From Dermatemys mawii (taxonomy: Eukaryota > Chordata > Testudines > Dermatemydidae), in assembly GCA_007922305.1 (NCBI GenBank), contig ML677348.1:19779327-19843326 (forward strand): a stretch of 64,000 nt of DNA, written 5' to 3'. Numbering within the stretch: position 1 is the stretch's first letter; each line of letters opens with the position of its first letter. The notes beneath the pieces are model-generated. The model did no database searches and was not told the DNA's origin. It saw only the letters and a program-made list of their open reading frames with translations. Positions 23,603 to 38,600 of this stretch are shown piece by piece. A program made the position numbers and the translations under genes.

Positions 23603-26600
23603 CTGTCAAGAAAAAATAAATAAAATAAAAATAAACAAAAACACTTCTAACAAACAGGACCATTCTGTTTACTATAAAAATTTAAAACTAAAAATGCCAT
23701 ACCTATAGTTTAATATGTCTCTATCTTTACTGTTGAAGTTATTGTGAAAATAGCAAGTGCTTCTTAATCACCTGTGTTTTCAATGACATTTTTCTAGCCA
23801 TATAGGCAGAAACAATTCTTAAAGATTAATGGAAGAAGTTTAATGCCAAATTACATTTATTTTCAATCTTTTGGTAAACTATGTGGCATTACAAACTCCA
23901 TTAGATCATAACTTGCAAAGCACAAAAGGTGGCTCCTGTAAGAAGCTTTCACTTTAAGTAAATATTTTAAGTGTCAAATATGATGTAAACTTCATTGTCT
24001 CACAATGGTTTCTAGGTGAATTAAGTAGATGTCAGATTGTATGTAGAGTTGTTGTTGCCATGTCAGTCCCAGGATATCAGAGAGAAGAGATAGGTGAGGT
24101 AATATTTTTTATTGGACCAACTTCTGTTGGTGGCTATTAGAGAGACAAGCTTTTGAGTTATTCAGAGCTCTTCCTCAGGGCCAGCTTGTCTCTCTAATAG
24201 CCACCAAGAGAAGTTGGTCCAATAAAAAATATTATTGGTCTCTTAAGGATTCATGTCTGTAGATACATTTATGTCTGTGGAAGTCTCATTGAATTCAATG
24301 AGAGGCATAATGGTCTGGGTGGGTGGATTCGTATTCTGTGTGGACGCCTATCACAAGTGCAGCATATGTTACTTCCTCTCTTTAAATGTTTTTATTCTTT
24401 TCTCTCCCATTATTCAATCTCATATTTAAGTGGAGTACTGGTAGCAGTAAACAAACATCAAATCTTCCAAAACCTTTTCCTATAGTTGATTTTATAGTAT
24501 TGAACATCGTCTAGCAAATAAATTAATGCAACTACTAATTTGTTTAGTGGTGGAAGCAATAATCAAAACCTGTTTTCTAGATTTAGGTCTGGATGCTGCT
24601 GCTCATTTGTACTTACAGGGTTAATTTACTTGCATAAATAAATGCTTTATTTCAGAGGTTAACAAATCTAAATAACTATGTGACCCTGTTTTGCTCATCT
24701 TGATGCAAAATTTGATTTAAAGATGTTTTATGAACTAATATAATTAATCAGATGCACAGTCAGATTTCAGATAGCTATAATATATTTTCAGAGGAAACAG
24801 TACTTCTCAAACTGAATTTGCTTGAAGAGTGTAGAAATAGTACATGAGAGTTCTTTCTACTACATGAAGAGTTACAATAAGCAAAATTTCAGATCACATT
24901 AAGGGCAGATCTTCTGGTCTGGTCCAGATATACTGACAGCTTCCCTACTTTACACCTGGCTGCCCACGGACCTCCCTGAGGAAGTAGCTAGGTTGATGGA
25001 AGCAGTCATCCATCAACCTAGCTGCATCTATGCTGGGTATTGGTCTGCATAATTATGGTGTCGTGTAGATTTTTGCACTCAGCTGTGTTGACCTAAAATT
25101 TAAGGGTAGACCAGACTTCTTTTTTGTATTGCTGAAGTAGCAAAAAACAGCCTTAATCGACAAGAGAATCTGATTCTAAGGCCATGTTTACTGTTAGCCG
25201 TAGATTAGCACAGCTGCAATCAATGCAGCAAGTGTCGATTTAGTGGGTCTGGTGAAGACAAACTAAATTGATAGGAGAGCGCTCTCCTACCGATTGTGTA
25301 CTCCACTTACTCTCCTGCTGTCTTCCCAGGTGTTTCCCATCAACCTAGTGCAGTGTAGACACCTTGGTAAGTGGATGTAGCTATGTCAACTTCAGTTACG
25401 TTATTCACATAACTGAAGTAGCATAATTTAGATCAAGTTACTGCAGTAGTATAGACCAGCCCTTAGTGGTTTAACCGAATGTATGTGCTCATTACAAATT
25501 ACAGGCAATTCCCCAGCTGATGTAAATCATCGTAGCTCCACTGAAGCTCTTCTAATGTGTACCACTTGCCGATCTAGCACTATACGTTTTGTAATAAGAA
25601 GTTAAGCACACAGTTTCTATCTTGGCTATTTCAAAATGGCTTCTCACCATAGTATCCAAACACCTTTAATATTCTGTTTCCATCCAGTATCCTGCTTTAA
25701 TTTCCAGTGATAGTTTTTACAAACTTAATGCTATCTTTTTAAATCTATCTCAATTTACTATGCTAAATAATTACAGTGAGGCACATGTGGTCACACAGAT
25801 TGTTCTTTCAGTGTCAGTATCAGGCTTTAAGAGTAATCTTCATTTTCTCTTACAGTACATTGGCAACGTGCATCACTTATCAAAAAACAGTCCATCCTGT
25901 TGCTAGAGGCAATTACACAGCATTTAATGAAGTGACAAAGAGTCCTGTGGCACCTTAAAGATTAACTTTCATTAGTCTTTAAGGTGCCACAGGACTCTGT
26001 CGCTTCTGCAGATCCAGACTAACACGGCTACCCCTCTGATTCGTGAGCATTTAATGAATTCTCCTGACATGCTGAATGCTACATTTGCAACTTTAAAATT
26101 ACAAAATCAATACACAGAATATTTACACTGCAAGATAAATGCCTTGGACTAACTACAGTGCCACTTGTACTGAAAGTATAATAAATGGAAGTAAAATACC
26201 TAACACTACACTGTTGGTACTGATTTATGAGACTAGTAATGTGCATAATTTATCAAAACACAGGGCTACACTTACTTAATTTGGGCCCATAATAAAATTA
26301 CAGTATCTCAAAATTAATTGTGCTTCCTCTTTGGAAGAAAACCTGCTTGCTTAATGGTGTGAAACAGAGCTCACAAGTCTAATTATATGTCAATTTGCTG
26401 AGAGTTTATGGTGAAAGACATCAGAAGCTAAGGTGGTATTGTACATCCTCTGATAAAAGCAGCCTATTTTGTTATTTGGTATCTCAAACTACATATCTAC
26501 ATGGTAAAAACTGAAATTGACTGAAAAAAATCTGAACTGTTTGGCACTGGTGATTGCAGCATCCCCTATCACTGGGAAGGGAATGAATGGCAAGAAACTA

Positions 26601-29600
26601 ATGATTGGAGTGAATTAGAGCAGCTTCTTGCAAACCAACATTCCATCGTGTCTACACTGCCTATAGAATTCCTCGTCAGGCAGGCCTCTCTGCTCTCCTG
26701 TGCTTTCCATACACCACAGAGAATATAGTGAAACTTGCTAGAATATCAACAGCTTTCCTTGAACAGTCCATGATGTGCAGTGAATATCTAGTTTGTTTAC
26801 TCTTTCTTCATAAATCTTGCTTCCATTCCTTTAATTAGTTTGTTTCCCTTTTCTCAATTCCTCCCATTTGCGGACATTTTCCTCACCCTCAGGTGCAAAG
26901 AACTTTACATAGTATTCAAGATGATTCATCATTACCATGTAGATTCATAGACCTGAAGGGACTATGGTGATCATCTAGTCTGACTTCCTGTATAACAGAG
27001 GTCATAGAACTTCCTCAAAATAATACCCAAAGCATATCTTTTAGAAAAACATCCAATCTTGGTTTAAAAGTTGTCAATGATGGAGAATCTACCATGACTC
27101 TTGGTGAACTGTTCCAGTGGTTAATTACCCTGACTGTTAAAAATGTACACCCCATTTCCAGTCTGCAACTATATCATCCTTTTACTGAAGTCATTTTCTA
27201 CTGTAAACATTTCAGAACTAGAAACCTGGAGTATTAGCTTTTAACACAAAATCAGCATGGGTGATAAATATAACATTTGACTTGAACATTCTTTAATTGC
27301 AATTAACCTTCACCAATAGTATTCATATAAACATATACTTTTTAAATGAACTATACCTGTTTGAATTCTGAGTCTTTTCCTGCCATGACCTGAAGACTGT
27401 AAATAATTGGATCACCTTTCATTGGTTGTAAAACCTCCCATGTGATTTCACAAGTGTGATCATTTACTCTCTCTATTCTTGGCGCTATTGGAAAAAAGAA
27501 AATACATTGGTTAACTGTGTACTGTCTCAAGTTAGTGGTTTCCACCAATTTGTAAACTGTAGCCTCTATAGTATTTTGTTTCTGAAACACAGAAACAAAA
27601 GATTTAAGTGCAAAGATATTTTTCTTATCCACTTCCCATAGTGACTAACTCTACATAAATAAGGATGCTAACATACTGCTTACAGGTTTTGTTTCCGCCA
27701 CAAGGAAGCAAGGACAATTATGTTTCTCATGAATGAATATCATAAGAAAGGTTAGTTGCTATGAAGAAAGTAGGCTGAAAGAGCTTTTATTGCAGAGAAG
27801 AGTTAAGTAATAGATGTAGATAAAGAATTGCAGTTTAAGATCAACTGACCCAATCTGAACACAGGAATTGCCGTACTCAACCATCAGACAGTGGCAAGAA
27901 AGATGCTTCAGAGGATGACATAAGAATCCTCAGCAGGCAGAGACAGGATAATTTGATACCTCCCCACCACCAAATACAGAAAGAAGAATCTGTAAAGTGA
28001 GTGAGAGCAGGGAGGCTGGGTGAGTCTGAGACTACGTGAGAGACTATGATGAGCCTGGGTGCTGGGTTGTGTGTAGTAGTCATTTTAGAAATTCTTCAAC
28101 AATACAAGGGAAGGAAGGAGCAAGTGATGGCATATGAAGGGGCCTTAAATGAGTTGGTTTGTAGGTGTTCTGGGTGGATCTGACCCAGCCCTGCTACTAG
28201 GACACCAAAAATACGAGACTCCAAGAAACGTTTCCAAAAGGAATACCACTACCAATGCCTAGCCAAACTTACTTCTGACATCACAGAAAGTTAAATCTGT
28301 ACCCTAAGTATATAGAAGGAGATGTGCAGTTTTGGTGATTTGTGTTCAAGCCTGACAAAAGGCTATCAACTCTGCTTTAACTGAAAAATTACATGTCCCA
28401 TTAAATATGGGGGTGCTACTGATACCTGCATAATCTATGTATTTTAATGCCCCTATTACGGAGTCTCTGGATTCCACAATGTATTGTGTTTGTTTAGTGT
28501 ACATTAAAGAGGAATTGTTTAAACCCCATCAAAAAGAATGAATTGAATAAAATATGATCACAAAGTCCTTTCTATTCAGCTAACTTTTAATTTTTTTTTT
28601 TTTTTTAAAAAACCCTTAACTTGAATTTGGGACTTAAACTACTCAGCACTGCCCCTTAACTGTAAGCTTGTTTATACTGAATAGGACTAGTAGTACTGAT
28701 TTATTAAGTAGTGAGAAAAATGACATTTCAGTTAAATGACAAGTGAAAATACAATGCTTACCTTTCAAGGCAGCTGGAACAGATTTGGTAGTCGTGAAAA
28801 TGTACTCTTGAGAAAGCGGACCTTCACCAGCTTCATTACAAGCCTGAATACAAAATTTGTAGGATGTTGACTCAATGAGTCTTTGTACTTTATATGTATG
28901 ACATGGTCCTCTGTATAAGGATATAAACCTGAAAGCAGAAATAGTAATTATGTAAACAGATTAAATAGAGTCCAAAGTAGTCTGCATGATTTCTATTTTT
29001 GTTTTAAATTCACTCATCTTTTTTTTAATTCCTGGAATTGAATGATAAGCTCACAAATACTGATTTCCAAGTTAATTTATGACCTTTCAGTAATACAGAA
29101 CAGTAATACAGAACAATGAGCAGTGACTGCTGCTAGTCTTATTTCTTCTCGGAGTGGGAAATGGGGAGAGTTCTGGATTAGTTTAGTACAGGGATCGGCA
29201 CTGCTGGCACGCGGGACCACAGGGTAAGCACCCTTAGCGGGCCCTGCGGCTTTATTTACCTGGCGGTTCACCGATCGCAGCTCCCACTGGCTGCGGTTCG
29301 CCATCCTGGTCCAATGGGGGCTGTGGGAAGCGGTGCAGTGCTGGCCACCGCTTCCTGCAGCCCCCATTGGACTGGGACGGTGAACCGCGACCAGTGGGAG
29401 CTGCGATCGGCGAACCGCCAGGTAAATAAAGCCGCAGGGCCCACTAAGGTGCTTACCCTGTGGTCCCCCGTGCCAACGTTGCCGATCCCTGGTTTAGTAT
29501 GTGGTGCTTTCTATTATCATTGCTCCCCTACCATCCTGCTTTTCAAAAGTGAGTTCGTCTGGATTTTAGTTACCTGCACCTCAGCAGTATTACTCACTAG

Positions 29601-32600
29601 CTCTAAGAAAGGGTCAAGTCTCTGTGGTTGCCACTGCTCTTCTCACATTTCTGTGGGGAAGGTGTGCTATGGCCCAAATCTCACATCTGTGCGGAGGGAT
29701 CTGTCACAGTTGCAACATATGCTGTTGTCCCAGACTGATGGGTTTTTCTAGATTGGTCACACTATCTTGTGTCATGATGCTGGAGCAGGTTAGTTTCACT
29801 GGCCCGTCTGTTTGATTTTCAGTCCTGAAGGTTCTAATACTGGTTTTGTCTCAGAGAGAGAGGAGAGATTTTGTTACCATGTTCTACTCCTGTTCATTTC
29901 TGAGTTGGGGTACAGGCATGAATTACTTTTTGGTGGCAATGGTGAACTCTTTTCTGTGTGGATCTCCATTTTTGTTTCTTTTTATTTCAGGGAAGGTTCT
30001 ACTTGGTATATCCCTACTTTTGTCCAGTTCTCAAGCTATCATATACTTATGCTATGGTAGTGTATGTGGTATGGTGGTATTGTGTGTTTTGCTATCTAGG
30101 GAAAGGTGGTGCAAGTAAAAAAATTAATGAATTTAAGACCTTAAGTTCTTCACCTTGTAAAGAAAACAGCAACTCACCCTCCATCCCCCAAGAGGCACAT
30201 CCAGTTAAAAGAATTAGCTCAGACTTAGTCAACATAAATACTTAACAAAACCATAGAAAACAGAAGAGCCTGGTGGCACAAGCCATCTCATCTCCACATC
30301 AAGCTCTTCAGATTGAACCTTCACTATGAAAACTGTTCATTTTTAACGTCTTGCACCTTCTAATGCTGAACATCAGTCTCCCCTTTTCTTCCCAAGATAG
30401 ACAATTTCTTAAATTCATTTTAAATTAAACCAAAGGTATGGTGTCTTCTTCCATTATGCCTTTCTGATACTTCCTTATCCATTAAACAACACTATGTGTA
30501 ACGCAGAGCACAGACAAAAGGAAGTGATATTAGTGCTAACCTTCCATTCTTATCTTCCATTTGAAGGTGGTAATGAATGGAGTCAGTTAATGGTTTTGAA
30601 GTTCCCTCTCCCCATTTTAGCTTGAGAGTCTGGGAACTGTATACAGCACATTCCAGGCGAGGTGGATCAGGAGGGAGTGGCTTTGTTTTCAGTTTTATTG
30701 TGTGGCTGAAAGGACCTGCTCCAAGACTATTTAGGGCTTGAATTCGTATTCTAATAATTAAAAAGAAAAAAATTATCCACGTAAACACAAAAACAGATTT
30801 AAAAGCGTAACTGATTAATTCCAGGACTCATATTCAAGAGTGTTAAGGTAGAGAATAATAAGGTCATTGAATAGATACTACTTTTTATGATATATTTGTC
30901 CCTTACCACTAAGAACTGTTGGATCTAGTCATAAATATTAGTGAATATGCATTCATCTTGCAGTACTTTACACAATGTATTTTATTAAAAATAAAGTATA
31001 TTAACATAAGGATAATCATATAATGACAGGCAATGAAAGTTCTGATGTTTGGGTCCTGGGACAGCCAGTGATCCTAATTCAGCAAAAGAACTTATATTTA
31101 TAGGACTTGTATTTATAGAAAGCCATGATCTTCTGAGTCCCTTCCAATTCCTGCATATTTTCATTATACCTGATAAATGAAGTAATAAGCAACAGATATA
31201 TATTCAGCTTTCTCTGATAATAAACATCCATGTTAGGACCAGCCTTAAGAGAGCTGGGGTGACCAAAGAGAAATTCTGAGCGTATCCTAAGAATGGAACT
31301 AATTCATTAAAAACAGAAGGGAATATTTGGGCTGCCACCAGTTTTTTCTCTTGCAGGGAGCTTGCAATGGTGCTGGTATCATTGGTAGCGGCACAGCTGG
31401 TCACTCCCAGCAATGAATTATCAAGGGGTCCACAAGAAAAGAGGGAAAGAAAACAATAAATCAGAGGACTAATAGCTGTGAACTTTGCAGACCATTGTGA
31501 TTGTGGCAGGGACTAGAAATAATCTGTGATTTTCAGGATGTCAGTGTTGCAAACTTTCAATCTCTCAAGAACAGGTTTACAGTTTGAAGGTTTGTGACTC
31601 AATGAAGAAGATTAGAAACTTATTTTTATGAAACAAAACCAGAAAATAGGCTTAGAGCTTAAAGAGCATAGAAATCAGGGGGACGCAGCTGCAGGCTTTA
31701 TGGATTTTGAAGGTAGCCTTGATTAGACTGACACTCCATGACTCTAAGCCACCCCATTTTCCATTAAAATGTCACACATTCATGTTTGCGAGTTTTGAAA
31801 AAAATCAATGTTTGAGCAACTGCAAAAAAATAAAATAAAAAAATCCAAGCTCAGAACATTCAAAGATCACAACTGCAAAATGTTGGGCTCCCTCTGTGTG
31901 CACATATTTAACTCCTTATATATCTATCATTATAGAACTGTATAATTTTGGGTATGTTAGTTTATTAGCATACTGTAGCACTGGCGACCACATATTTGAG
32001 TTTTGTTTATTTGCACAAGAAGCTGGCAGAGTTTATCAAATCTGTGATATAAAAATACTTGTGTGTCTAGGTGCAAAAACATCTTTGCAGTGTAAATTTC
32101 CAGTTCTTTGGTAATATTTTACAATTTCTCATAATGTGGCAGGCAATAGTTTTTTCAATTACTAATCTAATAGATTTAAAAGCAATAAAAACACAAAAGT
32201 ATTTGACTTTTTAAAAAATATTAAATGTTACCCCGGTAGTCTATAATGAACACCATACAGGTGGGATGAAACCCTGGCCCCAGTGAAGTTAATGCAAGCT
32301 TTGCCACTGACTTCAATGGAGTCAAGATTTAATGCAGAGGATCTGTGATTGTAACATGAGCACAGAATGCTATTCTACTGTAAAAGTGACTAAAATGGCA
32401 CAATGGAATTCTGTGTTCGTCATCTTAATAACTGCCATATTAAATGTAACGAATTTACAAGAAAAAGGATGTTTTCTGTAACTATCACTTTTGCAGACGC
32501 CACCTGGGATCTCAAAGTTATGCTCTCTGTGCCTAGATATATCACCCCCCAACAATAAAGGTTTTACAGAAATTGCATCACACTCTGTAACAACCAGGCA

Positions 32601-35600
32601 CTGGATGAGAAATGAAAAATAATGACAAATGGACACAGCAGATCAAATGACGTACAGTCCTACCATGGACAGATCTTACTTAATTTGACAGATACCATAG
32701 GGATCTGTCTTTTTTCAGCACTTCGGCAAGCTATACCCGTATAGCTTGTTTCATGAAAATCAAGTCTCACTGAATTTGAATTTGCAATTAGAAGTTGAGG
32801 CATGAATGGAATTAGGTTCTCTTTTCCCAGAACTATATTGGTTCTGCCATGCTAACAGGAGCAAAAACTTGGTAGACACAACTGAATGCCCCTACTGACC
32901 AGATCTGTTGAGTTTATTACGTAGTCTCTTTTCTGACCATAGCTACATACTAATATTTTGAGAGGGTGATCGTGATTAGAAGCAATGTGGGAGCAAAGAC
33001 AATAGATTATTTTCCTTCCATGTAAAATGCTAAGGAAACCACACCACTTTGCACAGCATACCTGTATGTTGTGTCTGGCTGCAAATTGTCTATAAAATAG
33101 CTTGAAACCTTCCCAACAGTTACAGGCTGTTTTTCTCCATAGTCTATGTTGTAGCCAAGGATTTCAGAACCATGGTCACAGGGCTTTTCCCAGCTTATGG
33201 CAAGGCATGTGGAAGGTGAATAGTGTGGACTCTCCACTTCATCTTCATTTCTTCCCTGAAGACAGGTCACAACTGCAGGTACAGAGGCTGGCGTCATGCA
33301 TACAATTACTTCACTGAAAGGTCCTGCACCTGCAACATTCACAGCCTGCAAATGCAAAGTAACATAAGAATAACACAACGTGCTAATAGATACTGGGTTA
33401 GCTCAATGGTCTATTAACTCAGTATCCTGTTTTCCCACAGGTGCTTCAGAGGAAATAAACAGAATGGGTAATCATCAAGTGATCCATCCCCTATTGTCCA
33501 TTTCCAGCTTCTGGCAAACAGAGGCTAGTGACACTCAGAGCGTTTGGCTGCATCCCTGACCATATTGGCTAATAGCCATTTGATGGAGCTATCCTCCACG
33601 AACTTATCTAATTATCTTTTGAACCTTGTTATAGTTTTGGCTTTCACAACATCCCCAGGCAATGAGTTGCACAGGTTCTGTAAGTCTTCAATCCTTGGGA
33701 TCAAGGCATGCCCCAATCCCAAAGGGGAACAGGAAAACTGGGGCGGGGGAGAGCCCCCACTCCTACAACAACTAATACTAACTATCTAAGAGCTTTAAGA
33801 AACCCTATGTATATACTAAACTAGCTGAGACTAGAACTAGGGGCATACTTGCGAGAGCAAGCCACCGCAGTTTCAACAACCGTCACTGGCGGTAAGAAGG
33901 AACTGAGGAAGCACCAGGTCGGTAGGGTCCTATATTTACTGCCATGGAGGTGCCACTCCAGGGGGCTCCACAGCCAACTCGATAGGTGCTACTAGGGGAA
34001 AAACCTTCCAATGACTGTACACAACATACAAACACCGAACTGGAATTGATATGAGCAAGCACTCGAAGAAGTACCTGCAGTTCTGCCTGTCTAACTGACT
34101 CTGCATGTGGAACTGGAAGCATTTCAGTGAATGCTACCATGGAGGTCTTGGACTTCAGTCTCTTACCTAGGAGCCTAATTTGGTCTCTAGTACCTCTTTG
34201 CTACCTTTCCCTATGTCATCGGTACCTAGATGTACCAGACCACTGGCTGTCCTCGGTACTGCACATAAACCTGTCTAGATATCTTGAGAGATCTGCAACA
34301 TTCACACCTAGCAGGCAATTCACCATCACAAACCCATATATGTATTTCTAATGATCGAATCCCGCCATTACTATTACTTGTCTCTTCCTTATAACTGGGA
34401 TTCTTTTCCCCAGAAAAGTATCCTTAGTGTAACAGGATACCATGACATTATCTGGAGAGAGGGTCCCAATTATGGGACCGTTTCTCTCCACTCCTTTGAT
34501 GTTCTCCTTCTCTGAGAAAGTAAAATAATTATACATGGAAACATTCAGATCTGTGAATAACAGGATTCCAACAGTAAGTTTTCCTGTTTACCTGAACCCT
34601 GCAGTAATATATAGTTGCAGGCAAGAGTCCTTTCATTTCATAACTGAGTCCAGTCCCACAGTAACAGATCTGCATGCATCCTTCCACACTGCCCCACTCC
34701 AAACGGTATTCTGTGATGTCAGCTCCATTATTTACTGGGACCTTAAAATCAACAGAAATAACTAGGACTTTAATCCATTATCTAAAAATCAGACCAAACT
34801 CACCAAATCTTGACTACTTTCTCTATAAAACAGTAAGATAATGTATGCAGCATTTCAAGCCATAAAAATAGGTCAGAAAGCTGTAGAAACTGCATTTCCA
34901 TAGGAAAGTCACCCTACGGTAGCTTCAGCAATCTCCAATTTATTACAGTACAAGCAAAACACTGCATATTAAAATACTAATGGATAATTTTCATGGTGGC
35001 AAAGTATTATATGTGGAACAGTAACTGCTTCTTCAGTTGTCTAAATATTGAAGTGATACTAAGTGATAATCATAAAATCTATTAAATGCAGGTATACTTC
35101 AACGTGATTTCTCTTAAAGGACTAGATTACAAATAGTTAAATAAAAGTTATTCTCTCCTTTCATGGAGGATTTATCAATCTAAGATATTGCTTCTTACTA
35201 TATGCTATAATGAATCATTGTTGCAGGGCAGTTTTTTTTTTAAAAAAGAATCATTAGCTTAAGAAAAAGGAATGTGATTAAACATAAACATTTGTTTGAT
35301 GTCCTGTAGCTCTGATTGTAAATTATAGAAGAGAAAGATTTCTGCCAATCAACTGAGGTATATTCTGGACTATTTATAGATTACATTAAAATGGTTAAAA
35401 CACATTTAGTTTGCAAAGTCAAACACTAGAGAGTGAGGATGTACCAGAAGCTAGGCTGGCTATGTAAACTTTAATTGTGCTCCATTGTATGTATGCATCA
35501 TGATACACTATTTAAATATATGATTATATACTACTGTTTCCAGAGGACCCCTGCCCCAGGACACAGAATGGACAATCAAGTCCAAATATTTTTATTCTCA

Positions 35601-38600
35601 TTTTTCAGTTAGTGGCTCCGTGCCTGACTTACTGCACACTGTTCAAAGCCTATGAGCAACACATGATTATTTTTCTCATGGTATTTTTGATAATGGTACT
35701 TATAATTGTATCTGTGTTGCATAGACATTAATTAATTTATCTCAACTACAAGATGACAGAATTACTTTTCCCATTTTATAGATGGGGAAATTGAGGCAAA
35801 GAGCTTGGCTGAGGTCATACAGTGATTCAGTGGCAGGGCTAGGATTAAAATGCAGGACCTTCTGACTCCTAGTGTTATGCACATTCCTGCAGACCAAACT
35901 GCCAGTGGGGCTGAGTATCTATAGCTCCCAATATCACTGGTTGCATTTGTGAACGCTCAGCACTTCTGCATCTTTAGCAAAGCCTTTGATACGGTCTCCC
36001 ACAGTATTCTTGCCAGCAAGTTAAAGAAGTATGGGCTGGATGACTGGACCATAAGGCAGACAGAAAGCTGGCTGGATCGTCGGGCTCAACGGGTAGTGAT
36101 CAATGGCTCCGTGTCTAGTTGGCAGCTGGTATTAAGCGGAGTGCCCCAACGGTTGGTCCTGGGGCTGGTTTTATTCAATATCTTTATCAATGATCTGGAG
36201 GATGGCGTGGACTGCACCCTCAGCAAGTTTGCAGATGACACTAAACTGGGAGGAGTGGTAGATATGCTGGAGGGTAGGGATAGGATACAGAGGGACCTAG
36301 ATAAATTAGAGGATTGGGTCAAAAGAAATCTGATGAGGTCCAACAAGGACAAGTGCAGAGTCCTGCACTTAGGACGGAAGAATCACATGCACTGCTACAG
36401 ACTAGGGACCAATTGGCTAGGCAGGAATTCTGCAGAAAAGGACATAGGAGTTATAGTGGATGAGAAGCTGGATATGAGTCAACAGTGTACCCTTGTTGCC
36501 AAGAAAGCTAACGGCATTTTGGGCTGTATAAGTAGGGGCATTGCCAGCAGATCAAGATACTTGATTGTTCCCCTCTATTCGACATTGGTGAGACCTAATC
36601 TGGAGTACTGTGTCCAGTTTTGGGGCCCATACTACAAGGAGGATGTGGAAAAATTGGAAAGAGTCCAGAGAAGGCAACAAAAATGATTAGGGGCCTGGAG
36701 CACATGACTTATGAGGAGAGGCTGAGAGAACTGGGATTGTTTAGTCTACAGAAGAGAAGACTGAGGGCAGATTTGATAGCTGCTTTCATTCAACTACCTG
36801 AAAGGGGGTTCCAAAGAGGATGGATCTAGACTGTTCTCAGCGGCAGCAGATGACAGAACAAGGAATAATGGTCTCAAGTTGCAATGGGGAAGGTTTAGGT
36901 TGGATATTAGGAAAAACTTTTTCACTACGAGGGTGGTGAAGCACTGGAATGAGTTACCTAGGGAGGTGGTAGAGGAAGTAGGAACCAGGCCACATGCTGG
37001 GTGCCGGAGTGGTCAGAGAGGGCTAGTCTGGCTCTTTTCTCCTCTCTTCTCCTACAACATGTGAGGAGCTCACTCCCCTTGTGGTACCCTCAGAGGGGAC
37101 ATAAGCCACTGGGTCCATGACATAGGTGCAGCAAAGGTTGTCGGAGATGGGGGGGGAGGGAGCTCTCTCCCGAGGAGGATGCCCAGTCCCTGAGTCCACA
37201 GGGTAATGTGCTACTGCTGCATTGTTACCTGTGTAGTGTGGGCGTCTTAGATTACAATTTTCTTATGCAGTTATTATTTTGATATGCTGCCAACATTTTG
37301 CTGACAATGCAAATGTCAGAAGAGAATGGTGATTTTCAAAAATTTATCTTTCTATCTCACCCAAACCTGAACCAAATTTAATGGGACAAATAAAAGAGAC
37401 TTCTCTGGCCCCAAGACTTTCTCCCTGCTGAATTTTAAAGTCCTGCTGCGAACAATGAAAGTATTAGAGATTCTTTTTTAAAAAAAGTTTCAAGACTCTT
37501 TTTCATGAAAAGTGTTAGGCAGCCTAAATATAAGGGTTCCTACCAGCTTTCTCCAATATTTATTTATGCTCACTGAGACCATGTTATATAATATGAGCTT
37601 TCCATATGGGCTTACAAAGGTATTTTATTTTATTTGCTTTTAAAAAGTGAACATTTTATAGGTGCAAAAATGCAACCTAAAAGTCTTCAGTCTTTTTGCA
37701 TTCCTATACAACGCTAACTCCTGTCCCATAGTAAGCAATTTTTTTTTAAAGTTAAGAGTCATCCCTCACCCTGAAGTGACAATCTTTTTCAAATTTAGTC
37801 TTGATGGGATTTATTTTTCTTACTAAAAATTACAACTGAAAACTGGGAGGTTAACAGACAGACCCTTTGCTACACTATTACTGATGTGATGATATAAAGT
37901 ACAAATCAGCTTAGAAAAGTGGTGAGTGAAAAACAATAATTTGTATTGTGTGGCTATCTGTATTTTCTGCAAAGGAAGATAGACAAGTGGTCTTAAAAAT
38001 TAAAAAGTATCTGCATCAAATTCATATGCACAGTGTAGCACTAGTGGAAAAACCCATAATGAAAACAAAGGAACAAGAGGACATTGTGTGTCGAAGTTTG
38101 AATATGTGTAGACAATTTAGCTACAAATATTGTATAAAGAAAATGGCAAATGATGCTGTTATATGCTATGTTTAAGTTTATGGGTTATCTTTACATTGAA
38201 TCAGGGAGCTTGTTTCTGGGTTTTTTTTGTTTTTTATGTTTTCTTAGCTACAGTTAAGATTTTTTAAAATTGACAGAAGAATGTAAAAGGTAACTACCAT
38301 AAGACATAAAATAAGCCTAAAACACACAGCATAACAAAATATTCCTACCTCCCAATACACATGTGCACACGTTGCTGATCTACAGGTCACTTGAGGGGGT
38401 TTGCATTGATCTGGTGGTCCAGGGGCTGTGGTAATTTCACATTTTTCTGAATAGGGTCCAAACTATTAAAAAGAGGTTGACATAATTACTACCATATTTT
38501 TAAACAGAAGTTTTGCCCACAGTAGCTGTATATACTGTTAATATTTGACATTCAGCATCAAATATTGTGTGACTGTAATTTGTAGGATGACTTGTCATGA

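Larger units (their letters stand above)
23603..27356 (-). other. FNDC3A: FNDC3A last intron
   Basis: The 3.75-kb intron holds the foldback repeats at 24050 and 25932, MITE-like sequence at 24950-25460 and a CR1 fragment at 26940. The rest is AT-rich without recognisable content. Confidence 0.8.

Noticed and set aside
24101..24233. Repeat-spacer-repeat layout suggesting a CRISPR-like array
   Set aside because: There is a single inverted pair, not a series of direct repeats, and the genome is vertebrate.
29314..29751. 145-codon plus-strand frame
   Set aside because: It starts within the palindromic hAT MITE and runs into intron sequence. The opposite strand is open over the same palindrome.
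31204..31413. Possible extra FNDC3A exon in intron n-m
   Set aside because: Exons m and n already join in correct phase with human-like sequence, and this frame has no FN3 features.
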